Shown here: positions 1 to 9,172 of the stretch, piece after piece
How the letters are laid out: each line of letters opens with the position of its first letter
How positions within the stretch are numbered: position 1 is the stretch's first letter
Assembly (NCBI RefSeq): GCF_036322625.1
Contig: NZ_AP027266.1
Location: forward strand, 995,001-1,059,000
Reading direction: 5' to 3'
DNA length: 64,000 nt
From: Roseicyclus marinus
GTDB taxonomy: Bacteria > Pseudomonadota > Alphaproteobacteria > Rhodobacterales > Rhodobacteraceae
Translations under genes and position numbers: made by a program
Notes under the pieces: model-generated
Told to the model about the DNA's origin: nothing
What the model saw: the letters and a program-made list of their open reading frames with translations, nothing else
Databases searched by the model: none

Positions 1-584
1 CCATCGGTGATCAGACGGATGGCGCAGCCGGTGGTGCGCAATTCCTCGATCATCGCCTCGTGGCGGGGGCGTTCCAGCACGCAGACGGTGATGTCGGTCG
101 TGGAACATCCCTGTGCCGCGGCCAGGGCCGAGACGCGTTCGGACGGCGTCATGTCGAGCGTGACAACACCAGGGCGATAGCCCGGGCCGATGGCGAGCTT
201 TTCCATGTAGACATCGGGCGCATGCAGCATCGAGCCGCGCGGGCCCATGGCGATGACGGTCAGCGCATTGGGCATGTCCTTGGCGGTCAGCGTCGTGCCT
301 TCGAGCGGGTCGAGCGCGATATCGACCTCGGGCCCCGATCCCATGCCGACCTCTTCCCCGATGTAGAGCATCGGGGCCTCGTCCCGCTCGCCCTCGCCGA
401 TGACGACGGTGCCGCGGATCTCCAGCTTGTTCAGCTGGTCGCGCATCGCGTTGACGGCGGCCTGGTCGGCGGCCTTTTCATCGCCGCGCCCGATGAAATC
501 GGCGGATGCCAGCGCCGCCGCCTCCGACACGCGGGCAAGGCCCAGGGACAGCATGCGGTCGTTGAAATCGGCGGTCTGCGACAT
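1..584 (-). CDS. glpX: class II fructose-1,6-bisphosphatase (partial, 3' end outside window)
   Basis: This is the N-terminal part of GlpX, which hydrolyses fructose-1,6-bisphosphate to fructose-6-phosphate in gluconeogenesis and, in autotrophs, in the Calvin cycle. About 194 residues are visible, starting MSQTADFNDR at the ATG at 582-584. The metal/phosphate-binding signature DPLEGT lies at about residues 92-97, after a GEGERDEAP stretch typical of GlpX. The gene runs off the left edge, so its C-terminal half cannot be checked. It lies about 100 bp downstream of hom on the same strand and may be co-transcribed with it. The identification rests on family motifs and is firm. Confidence 0.93.
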   Translation of the reverse strand, partial: MSQTADFNDRMLSLGLARVSEAAALASADFIGRGDEKAADQAAVNAMRDQLNKLEIRGTVVIGEGERDEAPMLYIGEEVGMGSGPEVDIALDPLEGTTLTAKDMPNALTVIAMGPRGSMLHAPDVYMEKLAIGPGYRPGVVTLDMTPSERVSALAAAQGCSTTDITVCVLERPRHEAMIEELRTTGCAIRLITD

Positions 585-686
585 GGGGAAAGGGGCCTTG
601 GTCAATTGCGGTTGACGACGGTCTAACTGCCCCGCCCTCCGGCGTCCAGCATGGGGGCGCTAACGCAAAGGGGCAGGGGCCGCGCC

Positions 687-1973
687 TCAGACCTCTTCGA
701 TCCTGAGCGCCACGGGCGCGCCGGTCAGAACGCCGGTGCCGGGCAGGGCCGCCAGCGCCGTATCGAGATTCGGGCGCGCGGTCTTGTGGGTCACGATCAG
801 CACGGGGGCATTGGCGCCCGGATGATCATATTGCCGCATCCGGTCGATGGAAATGCCCGCCTCGCCCAGAACCGTCGCCACCTTGGCCAGCGCGCCGGGG
901 CGGTCGGCCAGTTCCATCCGCAGGTAATAGCAGGCGGGGCTTGCGGCAGAGGCGGGCGGCGCATCGTCCAGCGCCGTCGCGGGCCGCCCGAAGGTCGGCA
1001 CGCGGATGCCGCGCGCGATGTCGCAGACATCCGACATGACGGCGCTGGCCGTCGGCCCTTCGCCCGCGCCAGCGCCCCGCAGCACGATCTGGCCGACGCT
1101 GTCGCCTTCGATCACCACCATGTTGGTTCCGCCCTCGAGCTGGCCCAAGGGCGAGGTCGCGGGCACAAGGCAGGGCGACATGCGCTGTTCAAGGCCCCGG
1201 CCCGTCATCTGCGCCACGCCCAGAAGCTTGATCTTGTAGCCCATATCGGCCGCGCGGCGGATATCCTCGATGGTGATGGACCCGATGCCCTCGAGCGCGA
1301 TGGCGTCGAAATTCACCTTTGATCCAAAGGCGATAGCGGCCAGAAGCGTCAGCTTGTGCGCCGCGTCGATACCGCCCACGTCGAGCGTCGGATCGGCCTC
1401 GAGGTAGCCCAGCCCGTCGGCTTCGGCGAAAGCTTCCTCATAGGTCAGGCCCGCGTTTTCCATCCGGGTCAGGATGTAGTTGCAGGTGCCGTTCATCACG
1501 CCCATCACGCGCCCGATGGCATTGCCTGCCAAGCCTTCGGTCAGGGCCTTGATGACGGGGATGCCGCCCGCGACGGCGGCTTCGAAGCGCAGGACCAGCC
1601 CCTTGGCCTCGGCGGCTTCGGCGAGCGCCTGACCATGCAGCGCGAGCATGGCCTTGTTGGCGGTGACCACGTCCTTGCCGGCGGCGATGGCGGCTTCGGT
1701 CGCGGCCTTGGCCGGGCCGTCGCTGCCGCCCATCAGTTCGACGAAAACATCCACATCCGCGCGGCGCGCAAGGGCCACGGGATCATCTTCCCAGGCGTAG
1801 TGCGACAGGGTCACGCCCCGGTCCTTGTCCCGCGAACGTGCTGAAATCGCGGTGATTTCCACGGGCCGCCCGCAGCGCTGGGCCAAGAGGTTCGCCTGCC
1901 GCTGCACGATCTTGACGACACCCACGCCGACGGTGCCAAGCCCGGCAATACCAAGGCGCAGGGGTTCGGTCAT
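687..1973 (-). CDS. hom: homoserine dehydrogenase
   Basis: Encodes a 428-residue homoserine dehydrogenase, which reduces aspartate semialdehyde to homoserine on the threonine/methionine branch. A Rossmann motif (GLGTVGVGV, residues 11-19), a TANKAML segment with the probable catalytic Lys at 107, and the family signature GVMNGTCNYIL (about 158-168) are present. The last 75 or so residues look like a C-terminal ACT domain, which in this family mediates threonine feedback. It is the monofunctional form, with no fused aspartokinase. It follows a small lipoprotein gene and precedes glpX, all on the minus strand. Confidence 0.96.
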   Translation of the reverse strand: MTEPLRLGIAGLGTVGVGVVKIVQRQANLLAQRCGRPVEITAISARSRDKDRGVTLSHYAWEDDPVALARRADVDVFVELMGGSDGPAKAATEAAIAAGKDVVTANKAMLALHGQALAEAAEAKGLVLRFEAAVAGGIPVIKALTEGLAGNAIGRVMGVMNGTCNYILTRMENAGLTYEEAFAEADGLGYLEADPTLDVGGIDAAHKLTLLAAIAFGSKVNFDAIALEGIGSITIEDIRRAADMGYKIKLLGVAQMTGRGLEQRMSPCLVPATSPLGQLEGGTNMVVIEGDSVGQIVLRGAGAGEGPTASAVMSDVCDIARGIRVPTFGRPATALDDAPPASAASPACYYLRMELADRPGALAKVATVLGEAGISIDRMRQYDHPGANAPVLIVTHKTARPNLDTALAALPGTGVLTGAPVALRIEEV

Positions 1974-2051
1974 GATCGTTCCTCCGGGGACAGACAGCAG
2001 GCTTTCGCCACCTGTTAGCGCCTTACCGGCAGGGCTGCAACGCAGGCGGCG

Positions 2052-2318
2052 TCAGAACTCCATCTGGCGCAGCACCTCGGCCCGGCGGCGCAGGTCGGCG
2101 GCGCGCGCCTGAAGGCTTTGGCCTTGCGCGGCGGCCTCATCCGGCAAGAGATCGTCGGTCGCGGCGACGAGCGGAGAAACCGGAACGATTTCAGGATATT
2201 GGCCTGATTGCGCGGCGGGGCTGATCAGGTTGTCGGGGTCGCGGATCGTCGGGCCGCAGGCGGCGAGCAGACCGGCAAGACCGGCAAGACTGAGCAGGGC
2301 GGTGACGCGAGCGATCAT
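2052..2318 (-). CDS. small predicted lipoprotein, unknown function
   Basis: An 88-residue protein with a type II signal peptide: a hydrophobic stretch ending LLAAC places the lipidated Cys at residue 21. The mature part is short, Pro/Asp-rich at first, then a predicted helical tail rich in Ala, Gln and Arg. I do not recognise a domain. The gene is 78 bp upstream of hom on the same strand and divergent from the TetR gene, sharing the 2319-2407 intergenic region. A role in the cell envelope is only an inference from the lipobox. Confidence 0.75.
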   Translation of the reverse strand: MIARVTALLSLAGLAGLLAACGPTIRDPDNLISPAAQSGQYPEIVPVSPLVAATDDLLPDEAAAQGQSLQARAADLRRRAEVLRQMEF

Positions 2319-2379
2319 GAAATAGCCCTAACGCCTTGCCCTGCCTCCGTCCATCCCGGTTGAATTGCCGGGTTTGAAT

Positions 2380-2393
2380 TGAACAGGCGTTCA
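2380..2393. promoter_or_regulatory. candidate TetR operator, TGAAC-N4-GTTCA
   Basis: A perfect 5-bp inverted repeat (TGAAC, AGGC, GTTCA) lies 14 bp before the ATG of the TetR-family gene, in the divergent intergenic region shared with the lipoprotein gene. TetR repressors often bind short palindromes with TGAAC/GTTCA arms and regulate their own divergent promoters. The position fits autoregulation; binding is inferred. Confidence 0.5.
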
Positions 2394-2407
2394 GATAATC
2401 TGACCCC

Positions 2408-3016
2408 ATGGCACGCAAACAGGGAAGCCACGCCGACATTACCGGACCGCGCCTGCGCGCGGCGGCGTTGCGGCTGTTCGCCCGCCACGGGTTCGCCGCA
2501 GTTTCGATGCGCCAGATCGCGGCGGAAATCGGGGTGCAGGCGGGGGCGCTCTATCTTTATACCTCTGACAAACAAGCGCTTTTGTTCGATCTCATGCGCG
2601 ACCATCTTGAGCATTTGCTGGCCGATTGGTCGCCGCCCGATGCCCCGCCCGAGGCGCAGCTGGAAAGCTTCGTGCGCCATCACATCGGCTATCATCTGGA
2701 TCGGCCGGACCTTGTTTTCATCGCCTATATGGAACTGCGCAACCTGGAGCCCGCGAATTTCGCGGTGATCGAAGGGTTGCGCCGCGACTACGAGGATCAG
2801 CTGGAAACGATCCTCAAACGCGGGCAGGCGGCGGGGGATTTCGCGGTGCCCGATACCAAGCTGGCGACGCTCGCGCTGATCGCGATGCTGACCGGGGTGA
2901 CGACATGGTACCGTGAAGGGGGGCGATTGGACCGGGAAACGGTCTTGTCGATCTACTGGGACATGGCCCGGAAATCGGTCGCGGCGCGCAGCCCGGATGG
3001 GGCGAAACAGGGTTAA
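2408..3016 (+). CDS. TetR/AcrR family transcriptional regulator
   Basis: A 202-residue one-component regulator. The N-terminal helix-turn-helix is clear (about residues 15-60, including MRQIAAEIGVQAGALYLY), followed by a TetR-type helical ligand domain. The ATG at 2408 gives the expected N-terminus. The inducer cannot be predicted. A palindrome directly upstream is probably its operator. The gene converges on a desaturase gene across a bidirectional hairpin at 3176-3199. A link to membrane lipid metabolism would be a guess from proximity. Confidence 0.9.
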   Translation: MARKQGSHADITGPRLRAAALRLFARHGFAAVSMRQIAAEIGVQAGALYLYTSDKQALLFDLMRDHLEHLLADWSPPDAPPEAQLESFVRHHIGYHLDRPDLVFIAYMELRNLEPANFAVIEGLRRDYEDQLETILKRGQAAGDFAVPDTKLATLALIAMLTGVTTWYREGGRLDRETVLSIYWDMARKSVAARSPDGAKQG

Positions 3017-3175
3017 GACCGGGTGAAGGGTTTCACGTCTTTCTTGCCGAAAGGTTAAGGGCGCGGGGCAAATCCTGACGAAGGATGATCGCGTCGCGCG
3101 TCCCTCAAGGATTTGTTCAGCTTGTTCCGGCGGGGCTGCGGCATGGTTGACGAAACCTTGCCGGGGCAAAGGGGC

Positions 3176-3199
3176 GGCAAGGATCGTGTCATCCTTGCC
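3176..3199. terminator. bidirectional hairpin between convergent genes
   Basis: GGCAAGGAT (3176-3184) and ATCCTTGCC (3191-3199) form a perfect 9-bp stem with a 6-nt loop, between the 3' ends of the TetR gene and the desaturase gene. There is only a weak T run on either side, so this may be a stem that stops transcription in both directions or one that protects the mRNA. Confidence 0.55.
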
Positions 3200-3219
3200 C
3201 CCGGATCTTTACCCTTTCT

Positions 3220-4266
3220 TCACGCCCGGACAGCGCCCGTCGCGACCTGCGTCCGGCGCGGGAAGGGGACAAGCCGCCCCGCATCCTCGTCCCACAATTT
3301 GAGCGTGAAGGAGCGGAACGCCTCGGCCCAGCCGATGGTCGGCACCTCGTATTGCTGCCGCAGCGCGCGGTGGCAGGCGCGCAACCGGTAGCTCGGGATA
3401 TTGGCGTTGAAATGGTGGATGTCGTGATAGGTGATGTTGGCCACCGCCAGATCGAACCACCAGCCAAGGTCGAGCGCCGATGACCCCTGAAGGGCTGCGC
3501 GCGCCGGGTTCAGATCGGGTTTGCGGTCCCACCACGTATCCTCGAAATTATGCTGCAAATACACGAGGAAAACCCCGATGCAGCCCGCGACGAAGACGGT
3601 AGCCGCATAGATCACCAGACCCGGCAGACCGGCCAGCGCCACGATGAAGCCCACCCAAAGCGCAAGGCCAAGGTTGTGCAAGATCACGCCCCGGGGATCG
3701 ACGCGGCCCGCATTCTTGGGCCAGCGATAGGCGAGGACATAGGTGAAAATCCCGCCAATCGGGATGAGAATCAACGGGTTGCGGTAAATCCGATACCAGA
3801 GCCTGCGCCAGAAACCGGCCTGCTCCCATTCGCGGAGCGTCATGGTGAAAATCTCGGTCGTGTCGCGTTCGTCGAGATTTCCGAGATGGGAATGGTGGTC
3901 GTTATGGTTTGACTGCATCACGCGGTAGGGCGTCAGCGTGAAGATGCTGAGCCCATGGCCCGCGCGGTCATTGCGCGCCTTGGTCGAAAAGAGCGAGCCA
4001 TGGCCGCAATCATGTTGCAGCACGTAAAGCCGCACGCCCGCGAAGGCGTTGACCACGATCAGCGGCAGGACCAGCCACCAGATCGGCCAGGCCTGAATGG
4101 CCAGCCACAGGGTCAGGAAATAGACCGCGAAGGTTCCGCCGTAGCTCAGGGCGGCGATCCTGTCATCGCGTTTTGTCCAAGACCTTGTAAAGGCGCGGAT
4201 TTCGCGTTCAGCCTCGGCGCGGTAACCGGGCATGACATCGGGGCGGGAGGATGAAGCAACCTGCAT
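3220..4266 (-). CDS. membrane fatty acid desaturase family protein
   Basis: A 348-residue integral membrane di-iron desaturase/hydroxylase. The three histidine boxes are all present: HDCGH (about 85-89), HNDHHSH (121-127) and HDIHH (281-285), separated by paired hydrophobic segments (about 45-80, 165-180, 200-240). These enzymes insert double bonds or hydroxyl groups into acyl chains at the inner membrane. I chose the ATG at 4266 because it has a GGAAAG ribosome site and a normal family N-terminus; the frame stays open 30 codons further upstream without a convincing site. The exact substrate is not evident; omega-3/delta-12-type lipid desaturase and carotenoid-type enzymes are alternatives. 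Confidence 0.88.
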   Translation of the reverse strand: MQVASSSRPDVMPGYRAEAEREIRAFTRSWTKRDDRIAALSYGGTFAVYFLTLWLAIQAWPIWWLVLPLIVVNAFAGVRLYVLQHDCGHGSLFSTKARNDRAGHGLSIFTLTPYRVMQSNHNDHHSHLGNLDERDTTEIFTMTLREWEQAGFWRRLWYRIYRNPLILIPIGGIFTYVLAYRWPKNAGRVDPRGVILHNLGLALWVGFIVALAGLPGLVIYAATVFVAGCIGVFLVYLQHNFEDTWWDRKPDLNPARAALQGSSALDLGWWFDLAVANITYHDIHHFNANIPSYRLRACHRALRQQYEVPTIGWAEAFRSFTLKLWDEDAGRLVPFPRRTQVATGAVRA

Positions 4267-4415
4267 CTTTCCGGTCTCGATAGAAGGGTTTGATATCGCG
4301 GGGTCTACTCGTACCCACCAAAGATAAGCCCCCCGCCGCGCCAAACAAGGTGCCATGCGCGGCGGAGGGCTTCAAGTTTTTCAACGCTCTGGGGCGGGCT
4401 TTCGCCCGCGCCGGA

Positions 4416-5711
4416 TCAGAGCGCGGGGTAGATCGGGAAGCGTTCGCAGAGCGCCTCGACCTCGGCGCGGACCTGCGCCTCGACCTCTGCGTTGCCGTCT
4501 TCGCCATTGGCGGCAAGACCGTCGACGACGCGGGTGATCCAGTCGCCGATCTGGCGGAATTCGACCTCACCGAAGCCGCGCGTGGTGCCCGCGGGGCTGC
4601 CCAGACGGATGCCGGAGGTGATCGTCGGCTTTTCGGTGTCGAAGGGGATGCCGTTCTTGTTGCAGGTGATATGCGCGCGGCCCAAGGCCTGTTCGGTGGC
4701 GTTGCCCTTGACGCCCTTGGGGCGCAGGTCGACGAGCATCAGGTGGGTGTCGGTGCCGCCGGTGACGATGTCGAGACCGCCCTTCATCAGCTGATCGGCC
4801 AGCGCTTGCGCGTTGCGGATGACCTGCGCCTGATAGTCCTTGAATTCGGGGCGCAGCGCCTCGCCGAAGGCCACGGCCTTGGCGGCGATGACATGCATGA
4901 GCGGGCCGCCCTGAATGCCGGGGAAGATCGCGGAATTGACCTTTTTCGCGATGCCCTCGTCATCGGTGAGGATCATGCCGCCGCGCGGACCGCGCAGGGT
5001 CTTGTGCGTGGTGGTGGTGGCGACATGGGCATGCGGGAAGGGCGAGGGATAATGGCCCGAGGCCACGAGGCCCGCGAAATGCGCCATGTCCACAAGGAGA
5101 TAGGCGCCGACGCTGTCCGCGATCTCGCGCATCTTGGCGAAATCGATGATGCGCGGAATGGCCGAGCCGCCCGCGATCAGCATCTTGGGCTGATGCTCGG
5201 TCGCAAGCGCCGCGATCTGGTCATAGTCGATTTCGAGATCCTGCTGGCGCACGCCATACTGGATCGCGTTGAACCATTTGCCCGACTGGTTGGGTTTCGC
5301 GCCGTGCGTCAGGTGGCCGCCCGCATCGAGCGACATGCCCAGGATCGTGTCGCCCGGTTGCAGGAGCGCGGTGAAAACGCCCTGGTTGGCCTGGGAGCCG
5401 GAATTGGGCTGCACATTGGCGAAGCCGACGTTGAAGAGCTGCTTTGCGCGCTCGATCGCCAGATCCTCGGCGATGTCGACGAATTGGCAGCCGCCGTAAT
5501 AGCGCCGGCCCGGATAACCTTCGGCGTATTTGTTGGTCATCACCGAGCCCTGAGCCTCCATCACGGCGGCGGAGACGATGTTTTCGGAGGCGATCAGCTC
5601 GATCTCGTGGCGCTGGCGGCCAAGTTCCTGGCGGATCGCGCCAAAAATCTCGGGGTCGCGGGATTCGAGGCTTTGGGTGAAGAAGCCGGCGTCGCGGTGG
5701 GGGGCGTTCAT
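4416..5711 (-). CDS. glyA: serine hydroxymethyltransferase
   Basis: Encodes a 431-residue PLP enzyme that interconverts serine and glycine while charging tetrahydrofolate with a one-carbon unit. The PLP-binding motif [16 protein letters not shown] carries the Schiff-base Lys at about 237; VDMAHFAGL (about 207-215) is the family cofactor-ring segment. The ATG at 5709-5711 follows an AGGAGG-like site and gives the usual start MNAPHRD. It is divergent from nadK with 194 bp between them, in which I see no glycine-riboswitch-like structure. Confidence 0.97.
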   Translation of the reverse strand: MNAPHRDAGFFTQSLESRDPEIFGAIRQELGRQRHEIELIASENIVSAAVMEAQGSVMTNKYAEGYPGRRYYGGCQFVDIAEDLAIERAKQLFNVGFANVQPNSGSQANQGVFTALLQPGDTILGMSLDAGGHLTHGAKPNQSGKWFNAIQYGVRQQDLEIDYDQIAALATEHQPKMLIAGGSAIPRIIDFAKMREIADSVGAYLLVDMAHFAGLVASGHYPSPFPHAHVATTTTHKTLRGPRGGMILTDDEGIAKKVNSAIFPGIQGGPLMHVIAAKAVAFGEALRPEFKDYQAQVIRNAQALADQLMKGGLDIVTGGTDTHLMLVDLRPKGVKGNATEQALGRAHITCNKNGIPFDTEKPTITSGIRLGSPAGTTRGFGEVEFRQIGDWITRVVDGLAANGEDGNAEVEAQVRAEVEALCERFPIYPAL

Positions 5712-5905
5712 GGGCGAACCTCCTGTAGGGCAGCGCAAGGGAGCGTGACAAAGTTAGTGCGCCCTTTACGGGATGGAAGGCGCGCGGGGAAGGGCGCAAA
5801 GCGGCGCGGAGGCGCGTGAATGCGGCAGAGGCGTTACCGATGAAGGATTGAGTTTCCGATCGGCGCGCGCAAGGGTGCGACGAGAGGCTGAAGGGGAGGG
5901 GCGCC

Positions 5906-6673
5906 ATGCCCGCCGCGCGCAACATCGCGTTTCTTGCGTCCGACACGGCCCTGTCGCGCGACGCGCAGGCCGAGCTTGTCGCCCGCTACGGATCATTCCC
6001 GCCCGAAGAGGCGGATGTGATCGTGGCGCTGGGCGGGGACGGGTTCATGTTGCAGACGCTGCACGCGACCCAGCATCTGGACGTGCCGGTCTACGGGATG
6101 AACCGGGGCACGGTGGGGTTCCTGATGAACGCCTACCAGGAGGAGGGGCTGATCGGGCGGCTGGAAGCGGCGGAGGAGGCCGTGATCAACCCGCTGCGCA
6201 TGAGCGCCACCACGACGGCGGGCGAGGTGGTCGAGATGCTGGCGATCAACGAGGTGAGCCTGCTGCGTGCGGGGCCGCAGGCGGCGAAGCTCAGGATCAC
6301 GGTCGACGGGCGGGTGCGGATGGAGGAGCTGGTCTGCGACGGGGCGCTGGTCTGCACGCCGGCCGGATCGACGGCCTACAATTATTCGGCGCATGGGCCG
6401 ATCCTGCCCATCGATGCGGATGTTCTGGCGGTGACGGCGGTGGCGGCGTTCCGGCCCCGGCGCTGGCGGGGCGCGCTGTTGCCCAAGACGGCGCTGGTGC
6501 GGTTCGACGTGGTGGAACCCGACAAGCGCCCGGTCATGGCCGATGCCGACAGCCGGTCGGTGGCCAATGTCGTATCGGTGGAAATCCGGTCGGAACCTTC
6601 GGTCGCGCATCGGTTGCTGTTCGATCCGGGCCACGGGCTGGAGGAAAGATTGATCCGCGAGCAGTTCCAGTGA
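5906..6673 (+). CDS. nadK: NAD kinase
   Basis: A 255-residue cytoplasmic enzyme that phosphorylates NAD to NADP. The GGDGFML motif (about 43-49) is the diphosphate-binding loop of the NAD/diacylglycerol kinase fold; NEVSLLR (about 114) and [13 protein letters not shown] (about 154) are the other conserved NadK motifs. A GGGGAGGGG site precedes the ATG. The gene stands just before maeB, whose product makes NADPH, so the two genes both feed the NADP pool. Confidence 0.95.
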   Translation: MPAARNIAFLASDTALSRDAQAELVARYGSFPPEEADVIVALGGDGFMLQTLHATQHLDVPVYGMNRGTVGFLMNAYQEEGLIGRLEAAEEAVINPLRMSATTTAGEVVEMLAINEVSLLRAGPQAAKLRITVDGRVRMEELVCDGALVCTPAGSTAYNYSAHGPILPIDADVLAVTAVAAFRPRRWRGALLPKTALVRFDVVEPDKRPVMADADSRSVANVVSVEIRSEPSVAHRLLFDPGHGLEERLIREQFQ

Positions 6674-6728
6674 CCGCCCCGGTATCAAGCGCGCCCTTGC
6701 GCCGCATTCCGGGGGCTGGCAGAAGAAG

Positions 6729-6742
6729 GTTTAACGTTAAAC
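6729..6742. promoter_or_regulatory. perfect 14-bp palindrome upstream of maeB
   Basis: GTTTAACGTTAAAC is a perfect palindrome with a central CG, 22 bp before the maeB ATG. The form resembles LacI-family operators. AT-rich perfect palindromes are rare in this GC-rich window. A regulator of central carbon metabolism acting on maeB would fit, but which one is not shown here. Confidence 0.45.
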
Positions 6743-6764
6743 AAAACTGGTTCGGAAGAGAGCG

Positions 6765-9044
6765 ATGAGCGAAGACAAGCAGGACGGGGCGCGGTCGGCG
6801 GCGCTGTTCTACCACGAGTTCCCCAAGCCCGGTAAGCTCGAGATCCGCGCCACCAAGCCCTTGGCGAACGGGCGGGATCTGGCCCGCGCCTATAGTCCGG
6901 GGGTTGCCGAAGCCTGTCTTGAAATCAAGGCCGATCCGACCAATGCGGCGCGCTACACGTCGCGCGGGAACCTGGTTGCCGTGGTGTCGAACGGCACTGC
7001 CGTCCTGGGTCTTGGCAATATCGGGGCGCTAGCGTCCAAGCCCGTGATGGAGGGCAAGGCGGTATTGTTCAAGACCTTTGCGAACATCGATTGCTTCGAC
7101 ATCGAGCTGAACGAACCCGACCCGGTGAAGCTGGCCGAGATCGTCTGCGCGCTGGAGCCGACCTTCGGCGCGGTGAACCTCGAGGATATCAAGGCGCCCG
7201 ATTGTTTCATCGTTGAACAGATCTGCCGCGAGCGGATGAACATCCCCGTGTTCCATGACGACCAGCATGGCACGGCCATCGTCGTGGGGGCTGCCGCCAC
7301 CAATGCGCTGCGCGTCACGGGCAAAAGGTTCGAGGATATCAAGATCGTGTCCACGGGCGGTGGGGCTGCGGGGATCGCCTGCCTCAACATGCTGCTGAAG
7401 CTGGGCGTGAAGCGCGAGAACATCTGGCTTTGCGATATCCATGGTCTCGTCCACGAGGGGCGCGAGATCGACATGAACCCGCAAAAGGCGGCCTATGCGC
7501 AGAAGACCGATCTGCGCACGCTGGGCGAGGTGATCGACGGGGCGGATCTGTTCCTTGGCCTGTCGGGACCCGGTGTGCTGAAGCCCGAGATGGTGGCGCG
7601 GATGGCCGCGCGGCCCATCGTGTTTGCGCTGGCCAACCCGATGCCGGAGATCCTGCCCGAGGAGGTGCGCAGCGTCGCGCCCGATGCGATCATCGCCACG
7701 GGGCGGAGCGATTTTCCGAACCAGGTCAACAACGTCCTGTGTTTCCCCTTCATCTTCCGCGGCGCGCTGGATGTGGGCGCGACCGAGATCAACGACGCGA
7801 TGCAGATCGCCTGTATCGAGGGGATCGCGGCGCTGGCGCGGGCCACGACCAGTGCGGAGGCAGCCGCCGCCTATGCGGGCGAGCAGCTGACATTCGGGCC
7901 CGATTACCTGATCCCCAAGCCCTTTGACCGCCGCCTGATCGGGGTGGTGGCCAGCGCCGTGGCCAAGGCCGCGATGGAGAGCGGCGTGGCGACGCGGCCC
8001 TTGGACGATATCGACGCCTATCGCGAGCGGTTGAACCAGTCGGTGTTCAAATCGGCGCTCATCATGCGCCCGGTCTTCGAGGCGGCGCGCAATGCGGGAC
8101 GGCGCATCGTATTCGCCGAGGGCGAGGACGAGCGCGTCTTGCGCGCGGCGCAGGCGATTTCGGAAGAGACGACGGACAAGCCGATCCTGATCGGCCGTCC
8201 CGAGGTGATCGAGAGCCGGATCGAGCGGGCGGGGCTGACGCTGCAACCCGGCGTGGATTTCGACCTGGTGAACCCCGAGAACGATCCGCGCTATCGTGAT
8301 TACTGGCAGACCTATCACGCGATCATGGCGCGGCGCGGTGTGACGCCGGACCTGGCCCGCGCGATCATGCGCACCAATACCACGGCCATCGGGGCGGTGA
8401 TGGTGCAGCGGGGCGAGGCGGACAGCCTGATCTGCGGCACCTTTGGCCAATACCTGTGGCATCTGAAATACGTGAACCAGCTTTTGGGCACGGATGGGCT
8501 GCACCCGGTGGGCGCCTTGTCGCTGATCATCGCCGATACCGGCCCCTTGTTCATCGCCGATACGCAGATCCACCCCGAGCCGAGCCCGGAGCAGATCGCG
8601 GAAACGGTGCGCGGCTGTGCGCGCCATATCCGGCGGTTCGGGATCGAGCCCAAGGTGGCGCTGTGTTCGGGGAGCCAGTTCGGCAACCTCGACAGTGCCA
8701 GCGGGCGGCGGATGCGCGGGGCGCTGGAGATCCTCGACGGGATGGGGCTCGATTTCACCTACGAGGGCGAAATGCCGGTCGATGTGGCGCTCGATGGCGA
8801 GTTGCGGTCGCGGCTCTTGCCCGAGAGCCGGATGGAGGGGGCGGCCAATGCGCTGGTTTTTGCCACCACCGATGCGGCGGGCGCTGCGCGCAACATCCTG
8901 AAGATGCGCGCGGGCGGGCTGGAGGTCGGGCCGATCCTGATGGGGATGGGCAACCGGGCGCATATCGTGACGCCCTCGATCACGCCGCGCGGCCTGTTGA
9001 ATATCGCGGCGCTCGCCGGGACGCCCGTCAGCACCTACAGCTGA
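6765..9044 (+). CDS. maeB: NADP-dependent malic enzyme with C-terminal phosphotransacetylase domain
   Basis: A 759-residue fusion typical of alphaproteobacterial MaeB. Residues about 25-400 are malic enzyme (N-terminal domain, then an NAD(P)-binding domain with VSTGGGAAGIA), which decarboxylates malate to pyruvate with NADPH formation. Residues about 430-755 are a phosphate acetyl/butyryltransferase-like domain; in characterised MaeB proteins this part is regulatory and senses acetyl-CoA. The start is MSEDKQDGA with a GAAGAGAG site. A perfect palindrome lies upstream. Confidence 0.96.
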   Translation: MSEDKQDGARSAALFYHEFPKPGKLEIRATKPLANGRDLARAYSPGVAEACLEIKADPTNAARYTSRGNLVAVVSNGTAVLGLGNIGALASKPVMEGKAVLFKTFANIDCFDIELNEPDPVKLAEIVCALEPTFGAVNLEDIKAPDCFIVEQICRERMNIPVFHDDQHGTAIVVGAAATNALRVTGKRFEDIKIVSTGGGAAGIACLNMLLKLGVKRENIWLCDIHGLVHEGREIDMNPQKAAYAQKTDLRTLGEVIDGADLFLGLSGPGVLKPEMVARMAARPIVFALANPMPEILPEEVRSVAPDAIIATGRSDFPNQVNNVLCFPFIFRGALDVGATEINDAMQIACIEGIAALARATTSAEAAAAYAGEQLTFGPDYLIPKPFDRRLIGVVASAVAKAAMESGVATRPLDDIDAYRERLNQSVFKSALIMRPVFEAARNAGRRIVFAEGEDERVLRAAQAISEETTDKPILIGRPEVIESRIERAGLTLQPGVDFDLVNPENDPRYRDYWQTYHAIMARRGVTPDLARAIMRTNTTAIGAVMVQRGEADSLICGTFGQYLWHLKYVNQLLGTDGLHPVGALSLIIADTGPLFIADTQIHPEPSPEQIAETVRGCARHIRRFGIEPKVALCSGSQFGNLDSASGRRMRGALEILDGMGLDFTYEGEMPVDVALDGELRSRLLPESRMEGAANALVFATTDAAGAARNILKMRAGGLEVGPILMGMGNRAHIVTPSITPRGLLNIAALAGTPVSTYS

Positions 9045-9068
9045 GGGGCGCTCCGTCGGGGGCTTTGG

Positions 9069-9172
9069 AGCGCGTCGCGTTCAGTCGCATGCACGCGTCG
9101 CGCTTTGATCTTTTGATTTCGCATGTCCGGGAAGCGCAAAACCGGTTCCCACTTTTGCGCGACATGCTCTAG
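9069..9172. repeat. palindromic intergenic repeat, RIME-like
   Basis: About 104 bp made of two nested hairpins. One has arms AGCGCGTCGCG (9069-9079) and CGCGTCGCGCT (9094-9104), with one mismatch. The other has GCATGTC (9121-9127) pairing with GACATGC (9161-9167), and inside it GCGCAAAA (9134-9141) pairing with TTTTGCGC (9153-9160). From memory, this matches the palindromic elements common between rhizobial genes, which read AGAGCATGTCGCGCAAAAGTG. Its right border includes CTAG and supplies the stop codon of the neighbouring small membrane gene. Confidence 0.72.

Noticed and set aside
4290-5819. Plus-strand open frame covering glyA
   Set aside because: Antisense of a highly conserved enzyme gene; no domain in its translation.
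5712-5905. Possible glycine riboswitch upstream of glyA
   Set aside because: No paired aptamer-like conserved elements could be seen in the 194-bp gap.
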